Source: Lachnospiraceae bacterium (lineage in GTDB: Bacteria; Bacillota; Clostridia; Lachnospirales; Lachnospiraceae). Taken from it: DNA of 64,000 bases. The stretch is taken from contig JAAWAC010000027.1 of assembly GCA_022791975.1 (NCBI GenBank), forward strand, positions 26,297 through 90,296, in the 5' to 3' direction. Below the pieces are notes generated by a model. It saw nothing but the letters and a program-made list of their open reading frames with translations, had not been told where the DNA came from and did not search any database. The first letter of the stretch is position 1. The number at the start of each line of letters is the position of its first letter. The translations under genes were made by a program, and so were the position numbers. Below are positions 9,596-18,321 of this stretch, in pieces.

Positions 9596-10369
9596 ATGAA
9601 AGAAAAGCGAAGGGTCCAGTGGGCTGTAGCTGGCAGGATGATGGTGTGGGGTATACTTCTTGGTGCGGTATGCCTGTTTTCTGGTTGTGCAAAAAAGGAG
9701 GCCGTGTTTGTGGCCGGAGAAGGGGAGGAGACAGCTTCCCCAGAGCAGAGCCAGACGGAGGGTTTCGGCTGGGAGAACGGGCAAGGTCCAGAGGAGCCGG
9801 CAGATTCCAAAGCCGGAATAGCCCAGGAGAAGACCAAGGGAGCCGGCTGGGAGAACAGCCGGGAGGATCTGTCTTCCAACCAGGAGGCTGGGGAAAATAA
9901 GGAGGAGCTGGTGGTCTATGTCTGCGGGCAGGTAAGGGAGCCGGGAGTCTATACCCTCCAGGTGGGAGCGCGCATCGGGGATGCGGTGGAATTGGCCGGT
10001 GGCATGACGGAGGAGGCAGCTGTGGATGCCATCAATCTGGCCCAGACTGTGGGGGATGCCCAGATGATTCGAGTCCCCTCTCTGGAGGAGGTGGAGGCGC
10101 TGGGGCCTGGCTATGTGCTACCGGAATCAGGTAGCGGCGGGGCGGAATCTGGTGGGGATACCGGTGCCGGAACCAGTGGGCAGATTTCCCTGAACCGGGC
10201 TACGCGGGATCAGCTGATGACTCTGCCTGGTATCGGGGGCTCCAAGGCGGATGCCATCCTGCGCTACCGGCAGGAGGTGGGAGCCTTTGAGAATATTGAG
10301 GAGATCATGAATATTACCGGCATTAAAGAGGGCGTTTTTCTAAAAATTAAGGACCAAATAACGATTTGA
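9596..10369 (+). CDS. comEA: ComEA-like DNA-binding lipoprotein (SLBB + helix-hairpin-helix)
   Basis: A 257-residue protein. A signal sequence ends in the lipobox LFSGC (Cys31), so it is probably a membrane-anchored lipoprotein instead of the usual ComEA with an N-terminal helix. A linker rich in Glu, Gly and Gln follows, then an SLBB domain (about residues 102-165, beginning VVYVCGQVREPGVYTL) and two helix-hairpin-helix motifs (about 198-257: LPGIGGSKADAIL and ITGIKEGVFLKI). ComEA binds incoming DNA outside the membrane and hands it to ComEC, which lies four genes downstream. A two-component pair and a GerM-type gene lie in between. Confidence 0.88.
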   Translation: MKEKRRVQWAVAGRMMVWGILLGAVCLFSGCAKKEAVFVAGEGEETASPEQSQTEGFGWENGQGPEEPADSKAGIAQEKTKGAGWENSREDLSSNQEAGENKEELVVYVCGQVREPGVYTLQVGARIGDAVELAGGMTEEAAVDAINLAQTVGDAQMIRVPSLEEVEALGPGYVLPESGSGGAESGGDTGAGTSGQISLNRATRDQLMTLPGIGGSKADAILRYRQEVGAFENIEEIMNITGIKEGVFLKIKDQITI

Positions 10370-10385
10370 CAAGGGTGAGTGAGAC

Positions 10386-11072
10386 ATGGGAAAGAAAGTT
10401 TTGGTAGTGGATGACGAGAAGCTTATTGTAAAGGGCCTGCGTTTTAGCCTGGAACAGGAGAATATGGAAGTGGACTGTGCCTATGATGGAGAGGAGGCCT
10501 TACAGTATGCCCGAGAAAAGGAGTACGATATCGTACTGCTGGATGTGATGTTGCCAAAGCTTGACGGGTTTCAGGTTTGTCAACAGATTCGGGAATTTTC
10601 TTCCATGCCTATCATTATGCTGACAGCCAAGGGAGAGGATATGGACAAAATCCTGGGGCTGGAATATGGTGCGGATGATTATATCACCAAACCCTTTAAT
10701 ATTTTGGAAATTAAGGCGCGAATGAAAGCGATTATGCGACGGACCACCCCCAAGGAAGCCAAAGGGGCACAGAAGCTGGTGGTGCTCTCGGACCTGAAGC
10801 TAGATCTGGAGAGTCGGCGGTTGTATATTAAGGAAAGGGAGATCAATCTGACAGCCAAGGAATTTGATTTACTGGAGCTGATGGCCTTAAATCCTGGCAA
10901 AGTATACAGCAGGGAAAATCTTTTGAATCTGGTATGGGGCTACGATTATCCTGGAGATGTGCGCACCGTGGACGTACATATCCGTCGTCTGCGGGAAAAG
11001 ATTGAGACAAATCCAAGTGAGCCCAAGTATGTGCATACCAAGTGGGGAGTGGGTTATTATTTTCAGGCATAA
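10386..11072 (+). CDS. OmpR-family response regulator
   Basis: A 228-residue regulator close to the PhoP/WalR type. The receiver domain has Asp9-Asp10, phospho-acceptor Asp53 (LLDVMLPKLDG), TAKGED and YITKPF. The winged helix includes LTAKEFDLLELMALNPGKVYS, VRTVDVHIRRLREKIE and the wing VGYYF. It starts 16 bases after the comEA-like gene and runs into a histidine kinase. The close spacing from comEA to comEC suggests one transcript, though the regulator could serve general envelope or phosphate control. The target genes are unknown. Confidence 0.93.
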   Translation: MGKKVLVVDDEKLIVKGLRFSLEQENMEVDCAYDGEEALQYAREKEYDIVLLDVMLPKLDGFQVCQQIREFSSMPIIMLTAKGEDMDKILGLEYGADDYITKPFNILEIKARMKAIMRRTTPKEAKGAQKLVVLSDLKLDLESRRLYIKEREINLTAKEFDLLELMALNPGKVYSRENLLNLVWGYDYPGDVRTVDVHIRRLREKIETNPSEPKYVHTKWGVGYYFQA

Positions 11073-11073
11073 G

Positions 11074-12486
11074 GTGTTTACCAGCTATTTTAAGAGTATG
11101 CAGTTTCGGATATTGCTGTGCTTTCTGGTTCTGGGGCTTTTGCCCATGGTGGCGGTGGAGCAGGGTTTTTTGATGAATTACACCAAGAGGGCCGTTTCCG
11201 TGCGCAGCACGGAGGTACAGAACCAGTGTAAAATATTATCCAATCAGCTGATCAGCAGCAGCTATATGCGGGAGCGCTCCTCAGAGCTGGTGGACGGAGA
11301 GCTGACCCAGTTGTCCAACCTGTATGACGGCCGGATTTTGATTATTGACCAGGATTTCCGGATTATCAAGGATACATATGGCCTGGAGGAGAATAAGATT
11401 ATGGTGGCTGAGGAGGTGGTGAAGTGCTTTAAGGGCGAAAACACCAGCCATCTGGTAGGCAACCGGTTTCTGGAAATGACAGTCCCCATTCAGGAAAATG
11501 ACTCCAAAACCATTGTGGGAGTGATTTTAATCAGCGCTTCCACAGACAGCATACGGGATAACCGGGAATATCTGGAGCACAATGCAAATATGATTCTGGT
11601 GGCGCTGGCTGTGATTCTGTTATCCCTGTCTGTGCTCTGTTCTTATCTTCTGGTGCGTCCCATCCGCAATATGGGGAATTATCTCCAGGAATTTGCTGTT
11701 GGCCATGACGATCAGGATATGGAAATTTCCAGCTATGCGGAGACGGTGAAGGTTTCCCGGACCTTTAACCGTATTATCTCCCAGATGCGGGTGCTGGATG
11801 AATCTCGCCAGGAGTTTGTGTCCAATGTGTCCCACGAGCTGAAAACCCCCCTGGCCTCTATGAAGGTGCTGGCAGATTCCCTGGTGATGCAGGAGGGAGC
11901 TCCCCTGGAGCTCTACCAGGAGTTTATGGGGGATATTGCCAAGGAGATTGAGCGGGAAAATAAAATTATCACGGATCTGCTGTCCCTGGTGAAGATGGAT
12001 AAAAAGGCGGCGGATTTGAATATTGAGCCAGTGAGCATCAATGATCTGCTGGAGCTGATCCTAAAAAGATTGCGCCCCATTGCCAACCGAAAAAATATCG
12101 AGGTGGTGTTGGAGAGCTTTCGGCCAGTGATAGCGGAGATTGACGAGGTAAAGCTTACGCTGGCTTTCACCAATCTGGTGGAGAATGCCATTAAGTACAA
12201 CCACGAAAATGGCTGGGTGCATGTATCTCTGGACGCGGATCACAAGTTTTTTTATGTGAAGGTGATGGATTCAGGCATTGGCATTCCCGAGGAGTCCAAG
12301 CAGCATATATTTGAGCGGTTTTACCGGGTGGATAAATCCCATTCCAATACCATTGATGGGACAGGGCTGGGGCTGGCCATTACCAGGAGCGCCATTCTGC
12401 TTCACAAGGGGGCTATCAAGGTCTCCAGTGTACTGGAGGAGGGGACTACATTCTCCGTGCGGATTCCCCTGAATTTTGTAGGGTAA
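11074..12486 (+). CDS. sensor histidine kinase with HAMP domain
   Basis: A kinase of about 470 residues and partner of the regulator just upstream. There are two membrane helices (near residues 10-28 and 170-192), an extracellular region of about 140 residues, a HAMP linker after LVRPIRNMGNYL, and HisKA motif FVSNVSHELKTPLASMKVL with His near 254. The ATPase domain shows NLVENAIKYN, VMDSGIGIP and GTGLGLAITRS. The start is uncertain: GTG 11074, two bases after the regulator's stop, fits the protein length, while ATG 11098 is the first ATG. Overall architecture matches PhoR/WalK-like kinases without a visible PAS motif that I can name. Confidence 0.9.
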   Translation: MFTSYFKSMQFRILLCFLVLGLLPMVAVEQGFLMNYTKRAVSVRSTEVQNQCKILSNQLISSSYMRERSSELVDGELTQLSNLYDGRILIIDQDFRIIKDTYGLEENKIMVAEEVVKCFKGENTSHLVGNRFLEMTVPIQENDSKTIVGVILISASTDSIRDNREYLEHNANMILVALAVILLSLSVLCSYLLVRPIRNMGNYLQEFAVGHDDQDMEISSYAETVKVSRTFNRIISQMRVLDESRQEFVSNVSHELKTPLASMKVLADSLVMQEGAPLELYQEFMGDIAKEIERENKIITDLLSLVKMDKKAADLNIEPVSINDLLELILKRLRPIANRKNIEVVLESFRPVIAEIDEVKLTLAFTNLVENAIKYNHENGWVHVSLDADHKFFYVKVMDSGIGIPEESKQHIFERFYRVDKSHSNTIDGTGLGLAITRSAILLHKGAIKVSSVLEEGTTFSVRIPLNFVG

Positions 12487-12488
12487 CT

Positions 12489-13481
12489 ATGGAAAGGCAG
12501 AGATATTTGAAATTGAAAGGTATGAAGAGAGGATGGCTTGGTCTGGTGTGGACTTTGCTGGCTTTGTGTGGACTTTGGGCCTGTGGCTGGGAGTCTGGGG
12601 AGGACCAGGAGGAAGGCTATCAGATCTATTATATTAATAAAGAAGAGACAGCCGTGGTGTCGGAGGAGATCCCTGCTCCGGAGGGAAGCCAGGAGGAGCA
12701 GCTGGACCAGATGGTGAAGGCCCTTAGAAGGGCATCGGAGGACCCATCCTATAAGCAGGCGTTGCCGGACACGGTGAAGTTGGAGCGGTACCAGTTGGAA
12801 AACGGGCAGCTGTATCTGTATTTTGACAGTGCCTATCTGAAGATGAGCAAGGTGTATGAGGTGCTCTGCCGGGCGGCCGTGGTGCGGACCCTGTGTCAGC
12901 TGCCCCAGGTGGATTATGTGGCTTTTTTTGTCAATGACCAGTCATTGGCAGACTCGAACCAGAACCCGGTGGGTCTGATGAATGCGGAGCTGTTTATTGA
13001 GAATACAGGAGATCAGATCAACACCTACAACAGTGTGACCCTGGAGCTGTATTTCGCCAATGCCACAGGAGATAAGCTGGTAAAGGAGCGGGATAATTTT
13101 AACTACAGCAGCAATATGTCCCTGGAAAAGCTGGTGGTGGAGCAGTTGATCAAAGGGCCAGTGTCGGAGCATGCCTATCCCACCATTCCCCCGGAAACCA
13201 AGCTTCTGAGCATTACCACCAAGGATGGAATATGTTATGTAAACTTAGATGAGGGCTTCTTGGGCCAGGGCTATGATGTGACGGAGCAAATTCCTGTGTA
13301 TTCCATTGTCAATACTCTGTCAGAACTGTCCGGCGTTAATAAGGTACAGATTCTTATCAACGGGGAAACGCCCAAGGTTTATCGGGAAAGCATCAGCTTT
13401 GAAACGATTTTCGAGAGAAATTTTGATCTGCTGGAGAGCAGCGAGGAGGAATCTCAAAAAGAAGAAACAAAAGAGGAATAG
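12489..13481 (+). CDS. gerM: GerMN-domain lipoprotein
   Basis: A 330-residue predicted lipoprotein (lipobox LWAC, Cys32) with two GerMN-type domains, roughly residues 75-185 and 190-310. GerM of Bacillus supports the SpoIIIA-SpoIIQ engulfment complex during sporulation and was first found through germination defects. Conserved-looking blocks are LYLYFDSAYLKMS in the first domain, and SLEKLVVEQLIKGP, ICYVNLDEGFL and PVYSIVNTLSELSGV in the second. The C-terminus is Glu- and Lys-rich. It starts two bases after the kinase. A GerM-type gene lying between competence genes is notable; a vegetative envelope role is possible because non-sporulating relatives carry similar domains. Confidence 0.82.
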   Translation: MERQRYLKLKGMKRGWLGLVWTLLALCGLWACGWESGEDQEEGYQIYYINKEETAVVSEEIPAPEGSQEEQLDQMVKALRRASEDPSYKQALPDTVKLERYQLENGQLYLYFDSAYLKMSKVYEVLCRAAVVRTLCQLPQVDYVAFFVNDQSLADSNQNPVGLMNAELFIENTGDQINTYNSVTLELYFANATGDKLVKERDNFNYSSNMSLEKLVVEQLIKGPVSEHAYPTIPPETKLLSITTKDGICYVNLDEGFLGQGYDVTEQIPVYSIVNTLSELSGVNKVQILINGETPKVYRESISFETIFERNFDLLESSEEESQKEETKEE

Positions 13482-13505
13482 AGGAAAGAGGAAAAAATTA
13501 TAAAT

Positions 13506-15875
13506 ATGAAAAAACGTCCGTTGTACGGAGCAGCCCTGTTGCTGCTGCTGTTTTTTCTGGCGCTACCGACCTCCCTTTGGATGCACACGGGGCCTCCGGA
13601 GGGAAGGGTGGCTTTTACGGGGACCGTGGACCAGCGGGAAGAGCGAGAAGATATGCAGGTATTACTTCTGAAGGATACCAGCATTTTAGGGGCCAGAAAG
13701 ATTCTAGTCTATCTGAGAAATTCTAAACAATCTTATTTCATTGGAAATACCCTGAATATCAAAGGAACAATAAAACAATATAAGGCTCCGGGGAACCCGG
13801 GGCAGTTCGACAGTCTTCTCTACTATCAGAGGAAAAAAATCGACGCCCTGTGCTTTGGGGATGCCGTGGAGGTGCTGGACCAAAGGAGGGATGGATTTCG
13901 GGAGGGATTAGTAAGGTTGCAGCTTTATTTTTCCCGGACTCTGGAGAAAAGGCTGGGAGCCCGGGATGGCGGAATTTTAAAGGCCATGCTTTTGGGCGAT
14001 AAAAGGGAGCTGCCAGAGGAGATTCGAAGCCTGTATCAGAGGAGCGGGATCTCCCATCTGTTGGCTATTTCCGGCCTGCATATTTCCATTTTGGGAGCTG
14101 GACTCTACCGGGGGCTTCGAAGGCTGGGTCTGCCCTATGGGGCAGCCGGGATTCCGGCTCTGGTGCTTATGGGCTGTTATGGGGTCCTGGTTGGGGCCGG
14201 CGTATCTACACTGCGGGCCTTAACCATGTTTTTTCTGGTGGTGGGAGCAGATTTGATAGGCCGGACCTACGATATCCGCACGGCTCTTGGCATAGCGGCT
14301 TTGTGGTTGTTGCTGGAGCAGCCTCTCTATGCCCGGGATGGAGCTTTTTTGCTGTCCTTTGGAGCTGTGTTTGGGTTGACAGAGGTGACACCAGTGCTGA
14401 AGGACATGACAGAGAGGCTGCCTGCATGGAAGTATTTCATGGGAAAGCTGCCAGGAGAGAAGGAAAAGCCGGTGGGGGAGGAGAGGATGGAGGGAGAGAG
14501 AGAACGTGAGCAGGTATCCAGATGGAGCGTGCTGTCCCAAAAGGTGACCAGATTTGTTCGGGAGGGGCTGTGTGCCTGTATGGGGATTCAGGTTGTTACA
14601 TTGCCTGTCTTATTGTGTTGCTTTTATGAAGTGCCTGTATATGCGCCTATTTTGAATCTTCTGGTGATTCCCCTGATGGCACCTCTGCTGGCGGCGGCCC
14701 TGGCTTTACTGGCCTTGGAACTTTTCTTTCCCTTTGCCATTCCTTTGACGGCCTGGATTTGTCATGGGATTTTGGGAGCTGTGGAGGTGATGGCCAAAGC
14801 TTTTGACAGACTGCCGGGGGCGGTGTTTTGTGGAGGCTGTCCCAAAAGCTGGCAGATAGCAGTTTATTACAGCGGGGTTGGCCTTCTGTTGTTTCTTTGG
14901 CACAGGGAGAAGAGGAAAAGAGCGAAGGCAAGGGAAAGGGAGACAGAGGATGCCGCTTTGAGACAAAGGACTGGAAGAAAAGGGACAGGACTTGTTTTGG
15001 GATATCTATTATGTATGCTGATGCTTTTGTGGAGGAGAGAGCCGGAGTTTTGGATGACCATGCTGGATGTGGGGCAGGGAGACGCGATCTTTTTTGCCAC
15101 TCGGGGAGGAAATACTTATTTGATGGATGGTGGGAGCAGCAGTGAGAAGCAGACAGGTTCCTATATTTTGGAGCCCTTTTTCAAATATCAGGGGAGAGGT
15201 GAGGCGGACGTGCTGCTGGTGAGCCATTTGGACTGGGATCACATTTCTGGCATCACAGAGCTTTTGGAGGAAGAGCTTTTGAAGGTGGGGTGCCTGGTTC
15301 TGCCGGCAATGTCCGGGGGAACAGGAAGCGTGGGGAATACTCAAGAGGATGAGGCTTACCAGAAGCTTAAAAACTTGGCAAAGGAAAAAGGAATCCCCGT
15401 ACAGGTTATGGGTGCCGGGGATTGTCTGCGGGAGGGGGATTTGGTGCTTCGGTGTCTGGGGCCGGAAAGAGGACAGTCCTACGAAAACCGCAATGCGGCA
15501 TCGCTGGTGCTGAGCCTGGAATATAAGAGCCTGCGGGTTCTCTTGACCGGAGATTTGGAGGGAAAGGGGGAAGCCAGGGTTCTGGAGCAAAAAGAACTAT
15601 TGGGATCCTATGATATATTGAAGGTGGCCCATCATGGATCGCAGTATTCCACGGGAGAGGAATGGCTCTCCCAGGTGAGACCTGTGGTAGGACTGATCTC
15701 CTGTGGGGAGGAGAATTCTTATGGACATCCCCACAGGGAACTTCTCCACCGCCTAAAGGAGAGAGGCTGTCACACCTATATGACACCCAGAGATGGGGCC
15801 ATCACCATAAAAAGCGATGGAAGCTCCTTTGAGGTGGAAACATTTCGCCAAAGCCATGGAATCTTCCAGGAATAG
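13506..15875 (+). CDS. comEC: ComEC/Rec2, DNA internalisation channel
   Basis: A 789-residue polytopic protein that forms the membrane channel for single-stranded DNA in natural transformation. The N-terminal soluble region (about 30-130, with GNTLNIKGTIKQY) is followed by the Competence domain with ISHLLAISGLHISILG, several helices up to about residue 480, and a metallo-beta-lactamase-like domain (about 515-780). That domain has MLDVGQGDAIF, the metal-binding motif SHLDWDHISG, LLTGDLE, VAHHGSQYS and a late GHPH. The N-terminal OB-like part, membrane core and nuclease-like end are all present, so the gene looks intact. It ends two bases from the convergent holA. Confidence 0.93.
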   Translation: MKKRPLYGAALLLLLFFLALPTSLWMHTGPPEGRVAFTGTVDQREEREDMQVLLLKDTSILGARKILVYLRNSKQSYFIGNTLNIKGTIKQYKAPGNPGQFDSLLYYQRKKIDALCFGDAVEVLDQRRDGFREGLVRLQLYFSRTLEKRLGARDGGILKAMLLGDKRELPEEIRSLYQRSGISHLLAISGLHISILGAGLYRGLRRLGLPYGAAGIPALVLMGCYGVLVGAGVSTLRALTMFFLVVGADLIGRTYDIRTALGIAALWLLLEQPLYARDGAFLLSFGAVFGLTEVTPVLKDMTERLPAWKYFMGKLPGEKEKPVGEERMEGEREREQVSRWSVLSQKVTRFVREGLCACMGIQVVTLPVLLCCFYEVPVYAPILNLLVIPLMAPLLAAALALLALELFFPFAIPLTAWICHGILGAVEVMAKAFDRLPGAVFCGGCPKSWQIAVYYSGVGLLLFLWHREKRKRAKARERETEDAALRQRTGRKGTGLVLGYLLCMLMLLWRREPEFWMTMLDVGQGDAIFFATRGGNTYLMDGGSSSEKQTGSYILEPFFKYQGRGEADVLLVSHLDWDHISGITELLEEELLKVGCLVLPAMSGGTGSVGNTQEDEAYQKLKNLAKEKGIPVQVMGAGDCLREGDLVLRCLGPERGQSYENRNAASLVLSLEYKSLRVLLTGDLEGKGEARVLEQKELLGSYDILKVAHHGSQYSTGEEWLSQVRPVVGLISCGEENSYGHPHRELLHRLKERGCHTYMTPRDGAITIKSDGSSFEVETFRQSHGIFQE

Positions 15876-15877
15876 CC

Positions 15878-16858
15878 TCAGGCCTGGGTATACCGTATTA
15901 GCAGCAGCTCCACACTGAGGATGTCATTCATCTGCCCGGTCTTTACCTCTTCCTCTGCCTGAACACAGTCCTTAACGGCTGCAAGCAGGAGCTGGCTGGA
16001 AAATCGGCGTGCCTGCTGGATGTATTTCCCTGCAATGTAGGGAGACATGCCCAGGCGTGTGGCGATGGCGTTTTTGTCATGCCCCAGACCCAGCATGTTG
16101 CGCACGGAGAGCAGCTGGTTAAACTGCCGACTCAGGAGAAACAGAATGCGCATGGGAGGCTCCTTTAATGCCAGCAGATCGTAGTACAGATGGAGGGCCT
16201 TCTTTTGTCGCCGTTCCCCAATGGCGTTAAGCATCTCAAAAATTTTATTGGTAACCTGATTGGCACAGATAGCCTCCACATCCTGGGAGGTAATGGTATC
16301 ACGTCCCAGGCAGTAGGAGATAAGCTTTTCCAGCTCGCTATAGATGCGATCCATGTCTGTGCCTGTTTTTTCCAGAAACAGCTGCAGGGTCTCCTGGGTA
16401 ATGCGCAGGTTTTCCCGGCCCAGCTGGCCTAAGATCCACCGGATCAGGGTTTTTTCATCCTGGGTCTTAAACTCCACAGCCCGTCCCAGATCCTTTACCA
16501 GCTTGAACATCCGGCTTCGCTTGTCCACCTGGGTTTCCGTAAAAACCAGGCAGGTGGTATCAGGCATCTGGGGCAGGTATTCTGCCAGCTCCTGGCATTT
16601 GTTCTTAAAAAAGCCGCTGTCATCCACGCTGATATAGCGGCGCTGGGCAAAAAAGGGAAGGGTTTCGCACAGGTCAATGATTTCTCTGGGATTGCAGCCC
16701 TTCCCCTGAAAAAAGGCCTGGTTCATGGTGTCTTCCGGGGTTGTGAGGGCGTCCCGTAGCCGTTGCTTATACTGGGTGCGCAGATAGGCCTCCTCGCCAA
16801 AAAGCAGATATACCTTTTTAAAGGTGCCGTTTTTTATGTCCTCCTGGAGCATTTTCAT
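15878..16858 (-). CDS. holA: HolA, DNA polymerase III delta subunit
   Basis: A 326-residue clamp-loader subunit that opens the beta clamp. It begins with KKVYLLFGEEAYLRTQYK, the region replacing a Walker loop in this subunit, and has the delta-family blocks RRYISVDDSGFF, LVFTETQVDKRSRMFK and RQFNQLLSVRNML. On the minus strand GGGAGG lies seven bases before ATG 16858. It lies downstream of rpsT on the same strand, separated by a hairpin terminator. comEC next to holA and rpsT is a common Firmicutes arrangement, here with comEC convergent. Confidence 0.93.
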   Translation of the reverse strand: MKMLQEDIKNGTFKKVYLLFGEEAYLRTQYKQRLRDALTTPEDTMNQAFFQGKGCNPREIIDLCETLPFFAQRRYISVDDSGFFKNKCQELAEYLPQMPDTTCLVFTETQVDKRSRMFKLVKDLGRAVEFKTQDEKTLIRWILGQLGRENLRITQETLQLFLEKTGTDMDRIYSELEKLISYCLGRDTITSQDVEAICANQVTNKIFEMLNAIGERRQKKALHLYYDLLALKEPPMRILFLLSRQFNQLLSVRNMLGLGHDKNAIATRLGMSPYIAGKYIQQARRFSSQLLLAAVKDCVQAEEEVKTGQMNDILSVELLLIRYTQA

Positions 16859-16893
16859 GGGAAATCCTCCCTATTCATTAAAAAATTGGGTAA

Positions 16894-16932
16894 AGAAAAA
16901 AGGCACCAGACTGACGGGATCGGATGCCTTTT
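16894..16932 (-). terminator. rpsT terminator
   Basis: Read on the minus strand, AAAAGGCA and TGCCTTTTTT pair across a partly paired loop, ending in a run of six T. It lies between rpsT and holA, so S20 can be transcribed much more strongly than the delta subunit. Confidence 0.75.
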
Positions 16933-16950
16933 CCTGTTCTATGTTACAAA

Positions 16951-17214
16951 TTAAGCGATGCTGTCAACAGCCTTGGTCATACGAGAAATCTTTCTAGAAG
17001 CTGTCTTTTTGTGATAGACACCTTTGGAAGCTGCTTTGTTCAGGGTGGAGATTGCAGCTCTTAACAGAGTCTTTGCAGTCTCAATATCCTTGGCAGCTAC
17101 AGCAGCATCAACCTTTTTGATAGCGGTTTTCACTTCTGATTTAATTGCCTTGTTTCTGGCTGTTCTTGCCTCGGCAACTAAAATCCTTTTCTTCGCGGAT
17201 TTGATGTTAGCCAA
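16951..17214 (-). CDS. rpsT: 30S ribosomal protein S20
   Basis: An 87-residue basic protein with the S20 opening LANIKSAKKRI and the late GVYHKKTASRKISRMTKAV. S20 binds 16S rRNA early in small-subunit assembly. The start is TTG 17214 (encoding the first residue before ANIKSAKK): GGGAGG precedes it by eight bases, while an upstream GTG at 17223 almost touches the ribosome site. This gives exactly the standard family length. A weak start codon is known for rpsT in other bacteria, where it helps autogenous control. Confidence 0.95.
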   Translation of the reverse strand: MANIKSAKKRILVAEARTARNKAIKSEVKTAIKKVDAAVAAKDIETAKTLLRAAISTLNKAASKGVYHKKTASRKISRMTKAVDSIA

Positions 17215-17308
17215 CTTGTACACCTCCCAATCATTCGAATTTCCATTATGGTAATCGGTCGTGTTCCATTAATCCGGACACGGACGTTTTAACAAAACAC
17301 ACTTACTT

Positions 17309-17337
17309 ATTTTAGGGCAGGAAACTGATTCTGTCAA
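17309..17337 (-). promoter_or_regulatory. sigma-A-type promoter of rpsT
   Basis: On the minus strand TTGACA (17337-17332), 17 bases, TAAAAT (17314-17309). A leader of about 85 bases separates it from the TTG start. The upstream gpr gene is divergent. Confidence 0.75.
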
Positions 17338-17407
17338 TACATATTTCCGAAAAAGATGATAAAAATAGTAACAAAACCAGAATGGGTTACACAAGGAGAG
17401 TGGCAGC

Positions 17408-18271
17408 ATGGACAGATTTCAGGTACGCACGGATTTAGCTCTGGAGGCCAGAGAAAGCTTCGGGGAGGATCATGTGGAAATTCGCGGGGTTTCCATTCAT
17501 GAGGATTATGATAAGGAACGGGACATTCGGGTAACCCGGGTGCATATTGAAACAGAGAATGGGGCCAAGGCCATGGGGAAACCTGTGGGAGAGTACCTGA
17601 CTTTGGAGGCGCCGGGGTTGTCGGAGGAGGACGAAGACTATCACCGGGAGGTGTCGGAGGTTCTGGCTCAGTACATTCAGGAGCTGATGGGAGAGGGGGA
17701 GCAGTCTGTCTTGGTGGTAGGCTTGGGCAACCGGGATGTGACGCCGGATGCGCTGGGGCCTCAAGTGGTAAATAATCTGATGATCACCCGGCATATTATC
17801 CGGGAATATGGAGTAAGGGCTTTTGGGAAGGAGCAAATGAATCAGGTCAGTGCCATTGTTCCGGGAGTGATGGCTCAGACGGGAATGGAAACCTTTGAGA
17901 TTGTAAAGGGAATTGTGGAGGAGACCCATCCTGATTGGGTCATTGCCATTGATGCCCTGGCTGCCCGCAGCAGCAAACGTCTGAACCGGACGATTCAGCT
18001 GTGCGATGCAGGCATCAACCCAGGCTCCGGGGTGGGAAACCATCGGAATGGGCTGACACGGGAGAATCTGGGAGTGCCTATCTTGGCTATCGGGGTGCCT
18101 ACGGTGGTGGACGCGGCCACCATTATTTACGATGCCACCGGGGACAGAAGCCGCATTGCCCCCAATTTAAATGGGATGTTTGTGACTCCTAAAAATGTGG
18201 ATGAGATGATCAAACGGCTTAGCTACACCATCTCGGAGGCCATTAATATTGCCCTGGATGCAGGGTGGTAG
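17408..18271 (+). CDS. gpr: GPR, germination protease
   Basis: GPR degrades the small acid-soluble spore proteins when spores germinate. It is made as a zymogen in the forespore and trims its own N-terminus. Family marks are the opening FQVRTDLALEARE, VVGLGNRDVTPDALGPQVV, VPGVMAQTGMET, VIAIDALAARS and GIPVLAIGVPTVVDAAT-like sequence (here GVPILAIGVPTVVDA). Its 287 residues are somewhat short against Bacillus enzymes. AAGGAGA lies before ATG 17408. The promoter should be sigma-G type, but I cannot point to a clean match. spoIIP follows, the usual gpr-spoIIP pair. Confidence 0.95.
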   Translation: MDRFQVRTDLALEARESFGEDHVEIRGVSIHEDYDKERDIRVTRVHIETENGAKAMGKPVGEYLTLEAPGLSEEDEDYHREVSEVLAQYIQELMGEGEQSVLVVGLGNRDVTPDALGPQVVNNLMITRHIIREYGVRAFGKEQMNQVSAIVPGVMAQTGMETFEIVKGIVEETHPDWVIAIDALAARSSKRLNRTIQLCDAGINPGSGVGNHRNGLTRENLGVPILAIGVPTVVDAATIIYDATGDRSRIAPNLNGMFVTPKNVDEMIKRLSYTISEAINIALDAGW

Positions 18272-18321
18272 GAATAGCCCTGCCGATTCACGAATATAAT
18301 GAAGAAGCATGGAGTGATTCG

